Positions 17,431-28,200 of a stretch of 64,000 bases of DNA are shown here, one piece after another. Positions within the stretch are counted from its first letter, which is position 1; each line of letters begins with the position of its first letter. The notes beneath the pieces are model-generated. The model was not told the DNA's origin. It did no database searches and saw only the letters and a list, made by a program, of their open reading frames with translations. Position numbers and translations under genes: made by a program. This stretch comes from Flavobacteriaceae bacterium. Lineage in GTDB: Bacteria; Bacteroidota; Bacteroidia; Flavobacteriales; Flavobacteriaceae. The stretch is taken from contig CANGFO010000002.1 of NCBI GenBank assembly GCA_947453195.1, positions 62,001 to 126,000 of the forward strand, in the 5' to 3' direction.

Positions 17431-17490
17431 ACTTTTGTAGAGATTAAATTAATAAAAATGTTTTGTGAACTTTTGTTATTTAATTATTGA

Positions 17491-17517
17491 GAGGCGACGG
17501 CAATCGCCTCTTTTTTT
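17491..17517 (+). terminator. Hairpin copy 1 (GAGGCGA stem)
   Basis: GAGGCGA-CGGCAA-TCGCCTC with a T run on the plus strand. It sits just beyond the stop of the minus-strand lipoprotein gene. The T run is therefore on the wrong side for that gene, though an A run precedes the stem. Identical hairpins follow the two paralogues. Confidence 0.6.
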
Positions 17518-17520
17518 AAT

Positions 17521-18120
17521 TTATGGAAATACTGCATTTGGAAGTGTTTGAGAATTTATATCAAATCTTCCATCATTAATAGTTATAAAATCATTAGGAT
17601 TATCATATCTAACGAATTTCCCTTTAAAATTACCTGAAAACAAACCGCTATCTAAACGCGTAACGTTAATTTCTCCTTGGTTTACAATAGAGCCATAATA
17701 GGCGTAATTGCTAATAGTAGCATCCCATATTTTAAAATAAATATGAGTAAATAAACCACTATCATATTCACTATGAAAATTACTTTGACTTAACATTAAT
17801 TTACCTACAGTTGCTAGATGGTCTATATGAATTATCATATTAAAACCGATAGCACTTGCTCCGTCTTTTACCTCAATTTCATACCAAGAATAATCAGTTG
17901 CTCCCCATAGTGACATCCCTTTTGAGTTTGGGTATATGCCGCTACCTATGGGATCTCTTGGTTTATAGACTTTACCGTTAATAGTAACTCCAAAAGTGTT
18001 TGCTCCAACTTGTGTTTCTGGTGGCAATTGTGCATTAAAACCGCTGGAGGTGTCTTTGGTACAGCTCTCTAATCCCCAGATTGTGATGAACAGCATTGTT
18101 GCTAAAATTTTTGTTTTCAT
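17521..18120 (-). CDS. Lipoprotein, tandem paralogue 1
   Basis: A 199-residue lipoprotein: signal peptide with lipobox LESC, then a conserved start LPPETQVGANTFGVTINGKVYKPRD. The body is beta-rich (YEIEVKDGASAIGFNMIIHIDHL, HIYFKIWDATISNYAYYGS) and ends GRFDINSQTLPNAVFP. It is closely similar to the next two genes upstream. The LPPxTQxGANTFG opening recalls DUF6252-type lipoproteins of Bacteroidota. Probably outer-membrane anchored; function unknown. It is the copy nearest the T9SS hydrolase gene. Confidence 0.75.
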   Translation of the reverse strand: MKTKILATMLFITIWGLESCTKDTSSGFNAQLPPETQVGANTFGVTINGKVYKPRDPIGSGIYPNSKGMSLWGATDYSWYEIEVKDGASAIGFNMIIHIDHLATVGKLMLSQSNFHSEYDSGLFTHIYFKIWDATISNYAYYGSIVNQGEINVTRLDSGLFSGNFKGKFVRYDNPNDFITINDGRFDINSQTLPNAVFP

Positions 18121-18195
18121 AGTATGTTGAAATTAGATGTTTTTATCGTAACGAATTAATAAAAATATTTTAGAGAACTTTTATTATTTATTTGA

Positions 18196-18221
18196 GAGGC
18201 GACGGCAATCGCCTCTTTTTT
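18196..18221 (+). terminator. Hairpin copy 2 (GAGGCGA stem)
   Basis: Same 20-base stem-loop as at 17491 with a T run on the plus strand, placed just after the stop of lipoprotein paralogue 2. The flanking bases are also conserved, so the hairpin was copied with the gene. Confidence 0.6.
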
Positions 18222-18224
18222 AAT

Positions 18225-18815
18225 TTATGGGAATACTGCATTTGGTAATGTGAATCCATTTATATCAAATCGTCCATCTGTTATTGTTATAAAATCATTT
18301 GGGTTATCATATCTAACGAATTTTCCTTTAAAATTACCTGAAAACAAACCGCTATCTAATCGAGTAACGTTAATTTCTCCTTGGTTTGCAATAGATCCAT
18401 AATAAGTATAATTACTAATAGTAGCATCCCATATTTTAAAATAAATATGTGTAAATAAACCACTATCATATTCACTATGAAAATTACTTTGACTTAATAG
18501 TAACTTCCCTAAACTCGCTAGATGGTCTATATGAATTATCATATTAAAACCGACTGCACTTGCTCCGTCTTTTACCTCAATTTCATACCAAGAATAATCA
18601 GTTGCTCTCCATAGTGACATCCCTTTAGAACTAGGGTAAATACCATTGCCAGTAGGGTCACGTGGCACATAAACTTTACCTTTTATGGTAACGCCAAAGG
18701 TGTTAGCACCCGTTTGTGTTTCTGGTGGCAAATGTGTTGTAAAACCACTTGCTGAATCTTTGCTACAACCTGTCATTAAGACAAGCATTGTAGCGATTAA
18801 AAAAAATGTTTTCAT
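18225..18815 (-). CDS. Lipoprotein, tandem paralogue 2
   Basis: A 196-residue lipoprotein with lipobox MTGC. It is about 85-90% identical to paralogue 1 over most of its length (same LPPETQ start, SQSNFHSEYDSGLFTHIYFKIWD block and NAVFP end), with changes mainly in the signal peptide and near residue 55. The high identity, including the hairpin after the stop, points to recent tandem duplication. Function unknown. Confidence 0.75.
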   Translation of the reverse strand: MKTFFLIATMLVLMTGCSKDSASGFTTHLPPETQTGANTFGVTIKGKVYVPRDPTGNGIYPSSKGMSLWRATDYSWYEIEVKDGASAVGFNMIIHIDHLASLGKLLLSQSNFHSEYDSGLFTHIYFKIWDATISNYTYYGSIANQGEINVTRLDSGLFSGNFKGKFVRYDNPNDFITITDGRFDINGFTLPNAVFP

Positions 18816-18888
18816 ATAGTTGCTGATTTATGTTTTATAATGATTAAATTAATAAAAATATTTTAGAGAATTTTTATTATTTATTTGA

Positions 18889-18915
18889 GAGGCGACGGCA
18901 ATCGCCTCTTTTTTT
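18889..18915 (+). terminator. Hairpin copy 3 (GAGGCGA stem)
   Basis: Third copy of the GAGGCGA-CGGCAA-TCGCCTC stem-loop with a plus-strand T run, just after the stop of lipoprotein paralogue 3. Confidence 0.6.
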
Positions 18916-18916
18916 A

Positions 18917-19528
18917 TTATGGAAAAACAGTGTTAGGTAGTGTATTAAGATTTAAATCAAATCTACCATCGTTTATTGTTATAAAATCATTAGGATTATC
19001 ATATCTAACGAATTTTCCATTAAATGTACCCGATAATATCCAGTTTATCGATGTACTTCCATTAAATCTAGTAATATCTATTGCTCCCAAATTTTCCATT
19101 GAACCATAATAGGCATAATTACTAATAGATGAATCCCATATTTTAAAATAAATATGGTCAATTGGTAAACTATCTGATTGATCTAGGAAATTACTGTTTG
19201 ATAGTGGATAAAGTCCATTATAATTATAAACTAATTGCTTAAAGTGTATTATCATTTTAAATCCAACTGCACTTGCACCATCTTTCACAACAATTTCGTT
19301 CCAGTTGTTTGAACTACTACCAACAAATGTCATCCCCTTTGAGCTAGGATAAATACCGTTGCCTAATGGATCACGCGGCACATAGACTTTACCTTTAATA
19401 GTAACCCCAAAGGTGTTTGCTCCAACTTGTGTTTCGGGAGGGAGTTGTGCATTATAGCTACTAGAGGTGTCCTTGGTACAACCTGTCATTAAGACAAGCA
19501 TTGTAGTGATTGAAAAAAATGTTTTCAT
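18917..19528 (-). CDS. Lipoprotein, tandem paralogue 3 (most diverged)
   Basis: A 203-residue lipoprotein, lipobox MTGC, same opening LPPETQVGANTFGVTIKGKVY and same end. The middle (about residues 65-165) differs from the other two, with KQLVYNYNGLYPLSNSNFLDQ and a Ser/Trp insertion before SGTFNGKFVRYDNPNDF. It is the first of the three in the direction of transcription and probably the older copy. A recombination boundary between conserved ends and variable middle is possible. Confidence 0.75.
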   Translation of the reverse strand: MKTFFSITTMLVLMTGCTKDTSSSYNAQLPPETQVGANTFGVTIKGKVYVPRDPLGNGIYPSSKGMTFVGSSSNNWNEIVVKDGASAVGFKMIIHFKQLVYNYNGLYPLSNSNFLDQSDSLPIDHIYFKIWDSSISNYAYYGSMENLGAIDITRFNGSTSINWILSGTFNGKFVRYDNPNDFITINDGRFDLNLNTLPNTVFP

Positions 19529-19603
19529 ATAGTTGCTGATTTATTTATGTTTTGTAAGGTTAAATTAATGATTTTTTGAATAAAAGGTTTTGTTTTGGAA
19601 TAT

Positions 19604-19870
19604 TTAGTTTAGGAGTTCGTTGTATTCGAAATCGGATAACGTGTAAACTACTGTATCTTTATCTGATTTGAGTAGCTCTTTTGAGTGTTGGTATATTCTA
19701 ACAGCTAAATCGCTTTGGTCGTCGTTCTAATAGATTTTTTCGATTTTGGTGTAGAAGTTTATTCCGGATGAACTATACTCTAATTCTTTACTATAGCGTG
19801 CCGCGTATTTCTCTACGGATTCTTTGTTGGTTGATTGTCCTAGACCTGATATGTAGATTGCTGTTGTCAT
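19604..19870 (-). pseudogene. Broken paralogue of the 13.3-kb gene
   Basis: ATG at 19870 opens MTTAIYISGLGQSTNKESVE, nearly identical to the gene at 13280-13531 for 45 codons, then meets TAG at codon 48. The frame resumes at once and runs 40 codons (NDDQSDLAVRIYQHSKELL to NELLN). A single stop therefore breaks an otherwise open 88-codon gene. Together with the 13.3-kb copy it brackets the T9SS hydrolase and lipoprotein genes. Confidence 0.7.
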
Positions 19871-19889
19871 TTATTTGAATTAAAATCGC

Positions 19890-19948
19890 CAAATTATGTA
19901 TATATTTTTAATTGTTTTACGGTGTTTTGAGGAAATAATTACGGTCTT
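19890..19948 (-). promoter_or_regulatory. TTACGG-box promoter (site 2)
   Basis: TTACGGTGTT at 19917 and TTACGGTCTT at 19939, exactly 22 bp apart. On the minus strand the proximal ACCGTAA is followed after 20 bases by TAATTTG at 19896-19890, the probable -7 box. It drives the broken gene at 19870, so the promoter outlived the gene. Confidence 0.6.
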
Positions 19949-20134
19949 TTGATTAACTTTTAATTTTTTCAACTCATTAGCAAATGAATTATACTTTTAA
20001 ATTGTTGGCATTCCTTTTTTTAAAGTTAATTGCAATGATTTTGAATTATTTTAAGGTTTATTTGGAGTTATGCTTTGAGTGTAATTAGTTTATCTCAGTT
20101 TAGTTGAATACCCAAGCCATCTAACTTTATTGTT

Positions 20135-20242
20135 CGAGAATATGAAAATATGCCAACTGATTTTATAGAAGAGCATAGAGAACCTCAAGCTGAAATACAA
20201 ACAAAATCATTTTCAAAAATTGATTGGCTAAATAAAAAATAA
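20135..20242 (+). pseudogene. Remnant of a copy of the 6.3-kb membrane-protein gene
   Basis: The frame reads REYENMPTDFIEEHREP, matching the YENMPTNFMEVHGEP stretch of the gene at 6285-6611, and then ends with no membrane segment. No start is present. This is debris of a second copy of that gene type. Confidence 0.6.
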
Positions 20243-20244
20243 TT

Positions 20245-20577
20245 GGAATTCATTTTTCTCAATTAAGAGACAAAAACGGATTTTGACAAGCAGAGATAGC
20301 ACGACAAGTTGAAGTGCATCACTCTATTGTTTGGAAGTACAAGAGTGACGAAGTAAATCCAACTATTGATGTAGTTAAGAAGTTAGCCCAATCTCTTGGA
20401 ACTACCGTCAGTTTTTTAATGGGAGAAGCAGAAAACCAAAATATATTTAAAGATCCTGTAATGTTTAAAAGAAAGGCAGATAATGTAAGTCTTCCCAAAA
20501 AAGATAAACAATGCTTACTTCTTACAGTAGATAATTTCATTAAAGCTATTAAACTAAATAGTTTATTTATTTTATAA
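20245..20577 (+). pseudogene. Decayed XRE-type regulator
   Basis: The frame begins IGIHFSQLRDKNGF, meets TGA where a Thr codon is expected, and continues QAEIARQVEVHHSIVWKYK, then VNPTIDVVKKLAQSLGTTVSFLMGEA. This is a Cro/CI-type HTH domain followed by a 40-residue tail. The in-frame stop removes helix 1. An internal ATG-less restart is unlikely to give a working repressor. It lies next to the remnant above, so both probably came with the same lost element. Confidence 0.65.
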
Positions 20578-20580
20578 TCA

Positions 20581-21195
20581 TTATTCGTAACATTTCTGAC
20601 CTTTACAATATATACCAAGGCTTTTAGTTTTTACATTTCCCTTCTTGTCTATCTTAATTTCTACAGATTCCTTTTGTGATGGATATTCGTGAAATTTCAT
20701 TAAATGAAGTTCATAAGTATCATCTTTTATTCTATATGCACTTCCTTTAATATCAGTGTCTAAAATATAATCATCTGTTCTCGCTAAAAGCATTGCTTCT
20801 TCTAAATTATCTATAGTTCCTATAAACTCTTTAAACTCTTCTTTAGTTTTTAGATATTTTATTTTATTATTTTCAATGATTATTATATAGTTACAACAAT
20901 AATTCGGATGACAACCTTCAAAAAAACCACGTAAGGTTGGTTCTTTTTTTATGTTTTGCTTCTGTAAAGTATTTCCGCCCTGTTTTAAAACTGTATATTT
21001 CGCTTTTCCAGAGTTTTGGTAGTAAGACATATAAGCCCAATATTGATAATTTTTATTAGGTATAATTTTAGTCCCCAAACTATCTTTATAATTGGAACTT
21101 AAATCATACTTTATTTTTTGAAATATAGGTTCTTCTTTTTTTGAACATGAACTCATTACAAATAAACTTATTAGAATTGAAAATATATGTTCCAT
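20581..21195 (-). CDS. Lipoprotein, probable orphan immunity protein
   Basis: I start at the ATG 21195 (MEHIFSILISLFVMSSC), which gives a proper lipobox at Cys17; the longer frame to 21234 overlaps the upstream frame. 204 residues, mostly beta/alpha with Lys- and Tyr-rich segments and a CHPNYCCNY cluster near residue 100; it ends KGQKCYE. No family was recognised. It lies 2 bases after an orphan Rhs toxin tip, the position in which polymorphic toxins carry their immunity gene, so immunity is inferred from context only. Confidence 0.6.
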   Translation of the reverse strand: MEHIFSILISLFVMSSCSKKEEPIFQKIKYDLSSNYKDSLGTKIIPNKNYQYWAYMSYYQNSGKAKYTVLKQGGNTLQKQNIKKEPTLRGFFEGCHPNYCCNYIIIIENNKIKYLKTKEEFKEFIGTIDNLEEAMLLARTDDYILDTDIKGSAYRIKDDTYELHLMKFHEYPSQKESVEIKIDKKGNVKTKSLGIYCKGQKCYE

Positions 21196-21196
21196 C

Positions 21197-21717
21197 TTAC
21201 TTTGTTCTAGATAAATTAACTTGATACCAACCATTGTTTAAATAAGGAACACTTCCATATTGATTAGCAAATTTAAATGCATAAACTTCTGAAAATGCAT
21301 TCGGTTTTCGGCTGTATTCACCATATTTATTATATAAAGCAGAAAATAGTCCTGTGTAATTAAAATAAGCGTGTCCTAATTCGTGAAGCAATTATGAGCT
21401 AATGTTCTATAAGAAGCAAAAGATGATTTAAAGAAAGTCATATGTGATGTTTTCATATTATCATCTATAAAAGTTAATGCTTCGGATATACCATCACTTG
21501 CATATGTCATTTTAGACTGTGCCCACATTTGAGGTTTTCCTGATTTATTGTACAAATTCTTTAGTGTTGGAACATTTTCTCTCATATTATTTAAGGCAGC
21601 ATCTGTAGCTGGTGCTTCTCTATCTGCTCTACTTACATAAGCATTATCAATTTCTCTATCAAATTGATGTTCTCTTACCATATGCGCTACGTGATTCAGT
21701 CCACTAACTATAATGCC
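21197..21717 (-). pseudogene. Orphan Rhs toxin tip, zinc metalloprotease-like, frameshifted
   Basis: Begins without a start codon at GIIVSGLNHVAHMVREHQ, which matches GLMVSGFNHVMHGG at the toxin junction of the large Rhs protein. It continues through SRADREAPATDAALNNMREN to YRTLAHN, where the frame shifts; the other frame carries on LLHELGHAYFNYTGLF to VNLSRTK. Restoring one G after the CAT codon gives an unbroken AHELLHELGH stretch, an HExxH zinc-protease motif. So this is a displaced C-terminal tip of an Rhs toxin, silent for lack of a start, and inactivated by a one-base deletion around 21390. Confidence 0.75.
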
Positions 21718-21736
21718 TACTCATTATAATAACTAT

Positions 21737-22231
21737 TTAATTTTTCTTTTTGAAAGTTACCATATCTTCTTTAATTCCACTTTTAAAACCAACTTTTATA
21801 AAATCTGGTGAACTTGGTGTTTTTTTAGAGTCAAATTGTATTATGAGTTTATCTGTTTCTATTCCACCACAATATACACAATCAGTAACATAAAATTTTA
21901 CATATTTACTATAATTAGGAGTTGTCCTTGCTGACAACCCCTCTTCTTTAGTTTTACTATTCTTAACAATAATAAGAAAATCATAAACAAATTTATTTAA
22001 TTCTTTTGACCTATTAGTATTAAACCTATTTGAAGTCCAAGCTTCAATAATTTCATACTCTTCAGAATTAATAAAAACCTTACTTTTTGATGGAGTGTAT
22101 ATATTTTTTAACAATTTAGATTTTTTAGCATCTACAATGTTTGTAGCTGAACCTGCATAATCACTTACACCAAAAATTCCATCACAAGAGCATAACTCAA
22201 AAAACAATATAATTAATAATAACTTTTTCAT
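21737..22231 (-). CDS. Lipoprotein, probable immunity protein of the Rhs toxin
   Basis: A 164-residue lipoprotein with signal peptide MKKLLLIILFFELCSC (lipobox LCSC). The mature part is basic and mixed alpha/beta, with YVTDCVYCGGIETDKLIIQF near residue 120. No family was recognised. Its start overlaps the stop of the Rhs gene by 4 bases (ATGA type), the usual tight coupling of toxin and immunity gene. A periplasm- or membrane-anchored immunity protein would fit a toxin acting in the cell envelope. Function inferred from position. Confidence 0.65.
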   Translation of the reverse strand: MKKLLLIILFFELCSCDGIFGVSDYAGSATNIVDAKKSKLLKNIYTPSKSKVFINSEEYEIIEAWTSNRFNTNRSKELNKFVYDFLIIVKNSKTKEEGLSARTTPNYSKYVKFYVTDCVYCGGIETDKLIIQFDSKKTPSSPDFIKVGFKSGIKEDMVTFKKKN

Positions 22232-25200
22232 TTGATTAATAAATTATATGTTGTAAAATGAGAATTGTAAAGTACTGGTTGCACAAAGAAATTAACATTT
22301 GGAATAGGATTTTTCAATCCAAATCTTAAAAAGGTAGAAGTGAAAGAGTTATTATACATTGCACTTAATCCAGCTGAGAGAACATCAGTACAGCTGTTAC
22401 CAACTAAGCAATAGTAGCTTTTTGCAATAGTCTCCGCTGCAGTAATCCCTCGGCTTATTTGAGCTCTTGTAGCCCTATAAACGCCTGTAATATCGTATCT
22501 TTTTCCTTCGTGATTTGCAGAATAATTATCATTAATTGCATCAATACTTTTAAAATCTCCAATAGTGTACGTACTTTTCCCAAAAACACCACCGTTTTGT
22601 CCTCCTTCTGTTCCATCTTTTGATACATAATGTTGTGTTCCATCTTCATTCTCAAAAGCTAGCGAATCATGACCTGCACCATTAGCAGCTTCATAATCAT
22701 GAAGTGATGTAACATCATACTTTTTGGCAAACCCTCCGTGCATAACATGATTAAACCCACTAACCATCAGCCCTGTTAATGCACCCTGCCAAAAATTGCC
22801 GTCTGCTAAAGAACTCGCTGCACCACCCATAATTGTACCAAATGCAATGGTACCTACTGCACCAGTACTAGCACCAATGCCTTTCATGCCACTACCTGCA
22901 AATTCATTTCCATCAGAATTATAACTACTACCGCCCTGCCAAAAACTAGCTGCAATACTACTTACTGCTCCTGCTGCAAATCCTGCCCAAAATTTGCCGC
23001 CATTTGCTGCCGTCATACCGCCTTGAAACACGCCATGGGCTAGTGCCGAGACAGCCATTCTCGTATAAAAATTGGCTATGGTTGCGCATGCAGTACCAAT
23101 GCCAAAAGTTACAGATGCGCTTATTCCTGTAATTACAATATCTTCGACAACACGATCTACATCTATATTTTGATGCATTAATAAACTCGAAAATATAGAA
23201 CCCACAATTGGTATACAACCAGCCAATGTAGCTATATTAAATAGATTACCCGTTACATCGGTATACTTTAATGGATTGTTTACACAATACCCATAACGGT
23301 TGTAGTTTTGTGTATTGTAAGGGTCTTGCAAGTAGGTGTCGGCTTCCAGAAAACGGTGCAAAGTTGGGTTGTACAGTCTAGCATTCATGTTAATTAAGTT
23401 AACACTTTGCAAATGTTCGTGTCCTGTATATCCTCTATCAAAGAACGTTAGTTGTGGCAAGAGATTACCTATTCCATCTTGTATTTTAGCAATAGCTCCC
23501 CATGGGTCAAAGAGTCGTTTTTCTACTACTACTCCCAATGAATTTGTTATTGCTAAGATACTACTTTGATAATCTCTATGCAAATAAAAATAATTGTAAG
23601 AATTTCCATCACTTTTCAATACAACAGGAGCAGTATAGGCAGAACCACCTATATAGGTAATGAACTCTACCGTTATAGGGGTAGTGGTATTTCCTGCTGT
23701 AAATATGGCATTTACTTCCATACTTCCATCGGCACTGTAATATCTACGGTTTGGTCGGGCTAGTTTGTCAGTAGCAATACTACCATAATACATTGCACTT
23801 CGTTGTTCATTAATATTATACCCAAAACTAATAGATTTAAACCCCGTATTACTTATTTGTATAGGTGACTTGAAAGCATTATAGGTTATACTTTGAGATA
23901 GTGCCATAGACGTTTTTGGCACTCCAACAGTTCCTATCGAAGTATTTTGATACGGTTTATTGGTATTATTATAGTTATAATTTCCTATTCTATTATCTGT
24001 AATTCTCCCTCTATCGTCGTAATTTTGGCTTAGAGTACTTACATTATCTATTCTTAAATTATCAACATTAAATGTTGAATATGGTGTTACTAGCCCTCCA
24101 CCATTACTTCCGTAAGGGCTATTACTATTTACAATAAATTTTAATGTTAATTTTGGATTAGTTACAAAATCGGTTGCGGTATATTCTGCGTCAAAAATAC
24201 CATTTTCTATTTGTCCAAAGTTAACCTCATTTGAATTGGTGGGATTATTTGGGTCAGTTTCTACCATTATAGCATCAACTAAAACACCCCCTGTTCCAGT
24301 TTTATTGGAAATATCTGCTTTAATACGCAGTTTATTTCCTGTTGCAGTCATTATATTCTGTAGAGGGTTGCTTGCATATCCATTTTTTAGAATAACTTTT
24401 AATGACCCCGTTGCATTGCTTACAGATCCGGTGTTGTTTGATGTAGTACTTGTAAATGTAAACCCATCGGTAGTGGAGTTAAAAGTTAATAAGAGTAGGG
24501 TTTCAGCACTTGCATCCCAAGAAGTAAGTCGGTCTAAAGAATCATAGAAAAATTTTTCGGTAATATCAAACATACTATTGTAACGAGAACTTAAATTACC
24601 TAAAATTGGTTCAAAAGTAGTTTTTAGAATCATCAAATCAGTAGTTCCAAATTTATGCTGAAATTGATTTGCATAGCCATATTGGTCAAAAGTATTCGTT
24701 ATGCTAATACCATTTCCTAAAGAAGCCGTTAAAATATTATTTCTTGCATCTACTGTATAGGCTTGCCATAAGTTGGCTGCTGTAGTATTGTCTTTAAGTT
24801 GAATTTCAGCACCATTGTTAGGAGAATAAACATGTTGAATAGTTTTGGTACTAGTTTTACTAAAAGCAGCTGCTGTACAAGTTTCGGTAGTAATACGACT
24901 AAAATTATCAAAAGTAATTTGCTTGCTAAATACTGCTGTTCCTGAAGGTAACAAATTTTGGGTTTCTACAGAATTAGTTAACCTTCGTTGTGTATCATAG
25001 GTATATGCAAAAAGACTATTTCCATCGTTGGGATTCAAAACAGATGTTGTGTCTAATAATTTGGTAGTAGAATTATAATTATAAGTACTGGTAATGTTTG
25101 TACCGTCTGCTGCTGTTTTCCCAACTACTGACTTACTTAACATTCTGCCGCTTAATGTATCATATGAGTAAGTGGTAATACCTTTTGGGGCATCCTCTGT

Positions 25201-28200
25201 TTTAAGTTCTCCATAAGCATCATACGTATAGGTAAAAGTTCCTTCGGAAGTTTCATTATAGTAGTTTTTTCTACCCCAATTATCGTAGGTAGTAATAGTT
25301 TTAATACCATCATAATTTAATTCTAATGGATTATAATTAGCATCATATTTATAATTTATGGTTCCTCCTGGAGAATCTGTTGTGGAAACAACTTGTCCAT
25401 TGGCATCTATAGTTTTGGATTTACTCATCACAGAATCGACAGTAGTAATTGTCAATCCGTTGTAGGTGTTTGTAACTACTTTGCCAGTAAAAGAAGTAAT
25501 AGTAATAGGTCTGCTATAATCATCATAACTATAAACAGTCCATTGAGTTGGTAATGCTCCAGCAAAATAAGGTTCACTAGTGCGGTATTTTCTTCCATTT
25601 ACATCATATTCAGTATTGACATAAGTCATTATACCATTAAGGTTTTTGCTTCCTTTTCTTATTTCACGTCCTAAAATGTCTTGTTCTAATATGGAGATAC
25701 TTCCATCTGAAAACCCTGATGAATTTGTATTGGTTATTGTAGTTGAAAAAACAGTGCCAACCCGGACATAGGCATAATTGGTAGTTAGGCCCAAGCTGTT
25801 ATCTGTGACACTTGTTCTTTTCCCCCAATTATCATAAACATTGGTAGTGGTTTGATTAAAGGGATTTTTAGATATTAATACCATTCCATAAAGAGGATGA
25901 AAACTCAAATTGGCACTTACTAATCCTTCAGGATCAGTAATGGTACTTACAAATCTATTCGTTGTGTCATAAGTATAGGATGTTTTTCTTGGGGAAACAT
26001 CATTTATTCCAGGAGTTGTTCCTGTAGCACTAACTTCTTTCTCTTTTAACAAACCATTTGAGTAATAAGTCATTTTTTCAACCATTGTTACTGGGTCTAA
26101 TGTAACGCCATCAGGTTGGTAAACATTTTTATCTATTTCAGAAATATTCCCATCGAGGTATGAAATAGTTTGGGATGATTTTTTAGTATTGCCATAAGCC
26201 GTTGTTGTAGTTGTAATACTATGAGGTCTACCAATATAATAATTACTTCCAACACCAAAACTTGGAGGGTCATAAACTTTTACTTCGATTGTGGCACTTT
26301 GTAAAGTAGTTCCTAAGTAATTATTTGAAGTAATATTTGTAGGTAGGTTATTAGAATCGTAAAGATTATAAATTTTTTCTTTAATTATGCCTGAAATATA
26401 ATCTGTTGATTTTTGATTATTTAGTAGAATATTATATGGAAAAATATTGGGTGCTGATACAGTAAAACTGTTTTCGGATTTACTCATTAATCCAAAAGAT
26501 AAATCGTTTGGAAAAGAGAAATCAATAGTACTAGGTTGAGTAGTATAAGTGTACTTAGTTGCACCACGAAGTAATGGATCTGTTTCATTAACTGTCCATA
26601 TTTTTTTGTCTGTTTGATTAGTGTACCATGCACAACGGGCAGTTTTCAAGAAACCTAAACTACCAATTCCATTAAGTTGAATGGAATAGCCATTGTATTT
26701 ATAATCTTGATATTTAATACCAATAGCTGAAGTGTTTTTTACTTGAGACACTAATTTATTACTTGGAATTTGTTTTAATTCTACAAAAGGATAATTTAGT
26801 GAATTATTAGAAGAATACACATCAGATGGTAACCCGTAACCATTATTAAATGTGCTACTTTGCATAGGGTTATATAAAATTTCATCAACAATAGCGCCAT
26901 TTGATTGAATTACTTTATTTAATAAAACCTCATTACTGATATCTTTTGTGAAATCTATATAAGTTATTGTCCTAGCAAAACTACCTTGGCCATGATCGCG
27001 AAGCACAAGCATCTCATTTGATAAACCTCTATATTTTACATCTGCTACAAAAGGAATTGGCATACTGTTATCATCACTATCATGGTTATTTGGTGAATGA
27101 TAACTATATAAAAAACTGGTTGTGCCGGTCGCAGTATTTCCAATATTATTAATATATGTAGAAATTGACCATCTTGAGTTTCTATTGTTAGAGTCAAAAA
27201 AACCTCCAACATCATAAACGCCTGCTAATACTTCTACTAAATCAGTTTTACCATCTTTATTAACATCAAGTGCATAGTAAGCATGAGAATCATCGCCTGT
27301 ACGTAGAACATAGTCAGTTATTCCATAGGAGTTTTTATCGAAAAACATACCCCCATTAGGATTCGGATTACTATTATATACATGCCATGTCGAATCTCCA
27401 GTTGTTTGACCATTGCCATTTGGAATCATTATATCTGGTTTCCCATCTCCATTATAATCTCCCAGTAATAATAGTTTATTGATAGAATAATTATTAAAGA
27501 CCCCATTTCCAAGTAATCTTGTATAGCCAAAGTTTTGAGTTTGAAAAATGTCACAAACAACATAATTACCATTTGGTAATATAGAAAGTAAATCTGTTTT
27601 ACCATCCCCATTAAAATCAGCAACTAATTTTACATTATTTAAGCAATTATAATTATCAGTAATTTCAATGTAACCTAAAGACCCTAGTGTAACCCCAGTA
27701 TTAGGATTCATGTCTAAAAGAAAAAAAGTGTTTTGTCCTCTTGTTACAGTAAAATTACAATAATTAGGATCAAATGGTTGATTTGTTATTATGTTATTAT
27801 TTCCATTAGTTATAGTTAAATTATTAGATGGTTTTGATATTAATACTTCTGTGATACCATCTCCATTATAATCTCCATCAAAATAACTAGGGAATTGCTT
27901 ATTATTATTAGCATAAGTATTAACATTAGCATTAAGCCAATTTAAACATTGAATACCATAAACACTTCCAGTTTGATTAATAATATTTTGTGTAACTGAG
28001 GTATTTAAATTAATAGTTTTAGTAAATAAGTTTTGAACTCCATTATTATTATAATCATAAACTTTAAATTCTGTTAATGCAGTATTTAGAGTATTAATAC
28101 TTAGAATTGATTGTTGTTGATTTAGTTTGTTATTTTTTAATGTAGAAATACTTAATAATTTATTATTTGTATAATTTAAAGTGGTTGAATAATTAAGATT

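Noticed and set aside
17491..18915. GAGGCGA hairpins as normal terminators of the minus-strand lipoprotein genes
   Set aside because: The T run is on the plus strand, where there are no genes; on the minus strand the stem has an A run before it and no T run after it. Kept as hairpins, function open.
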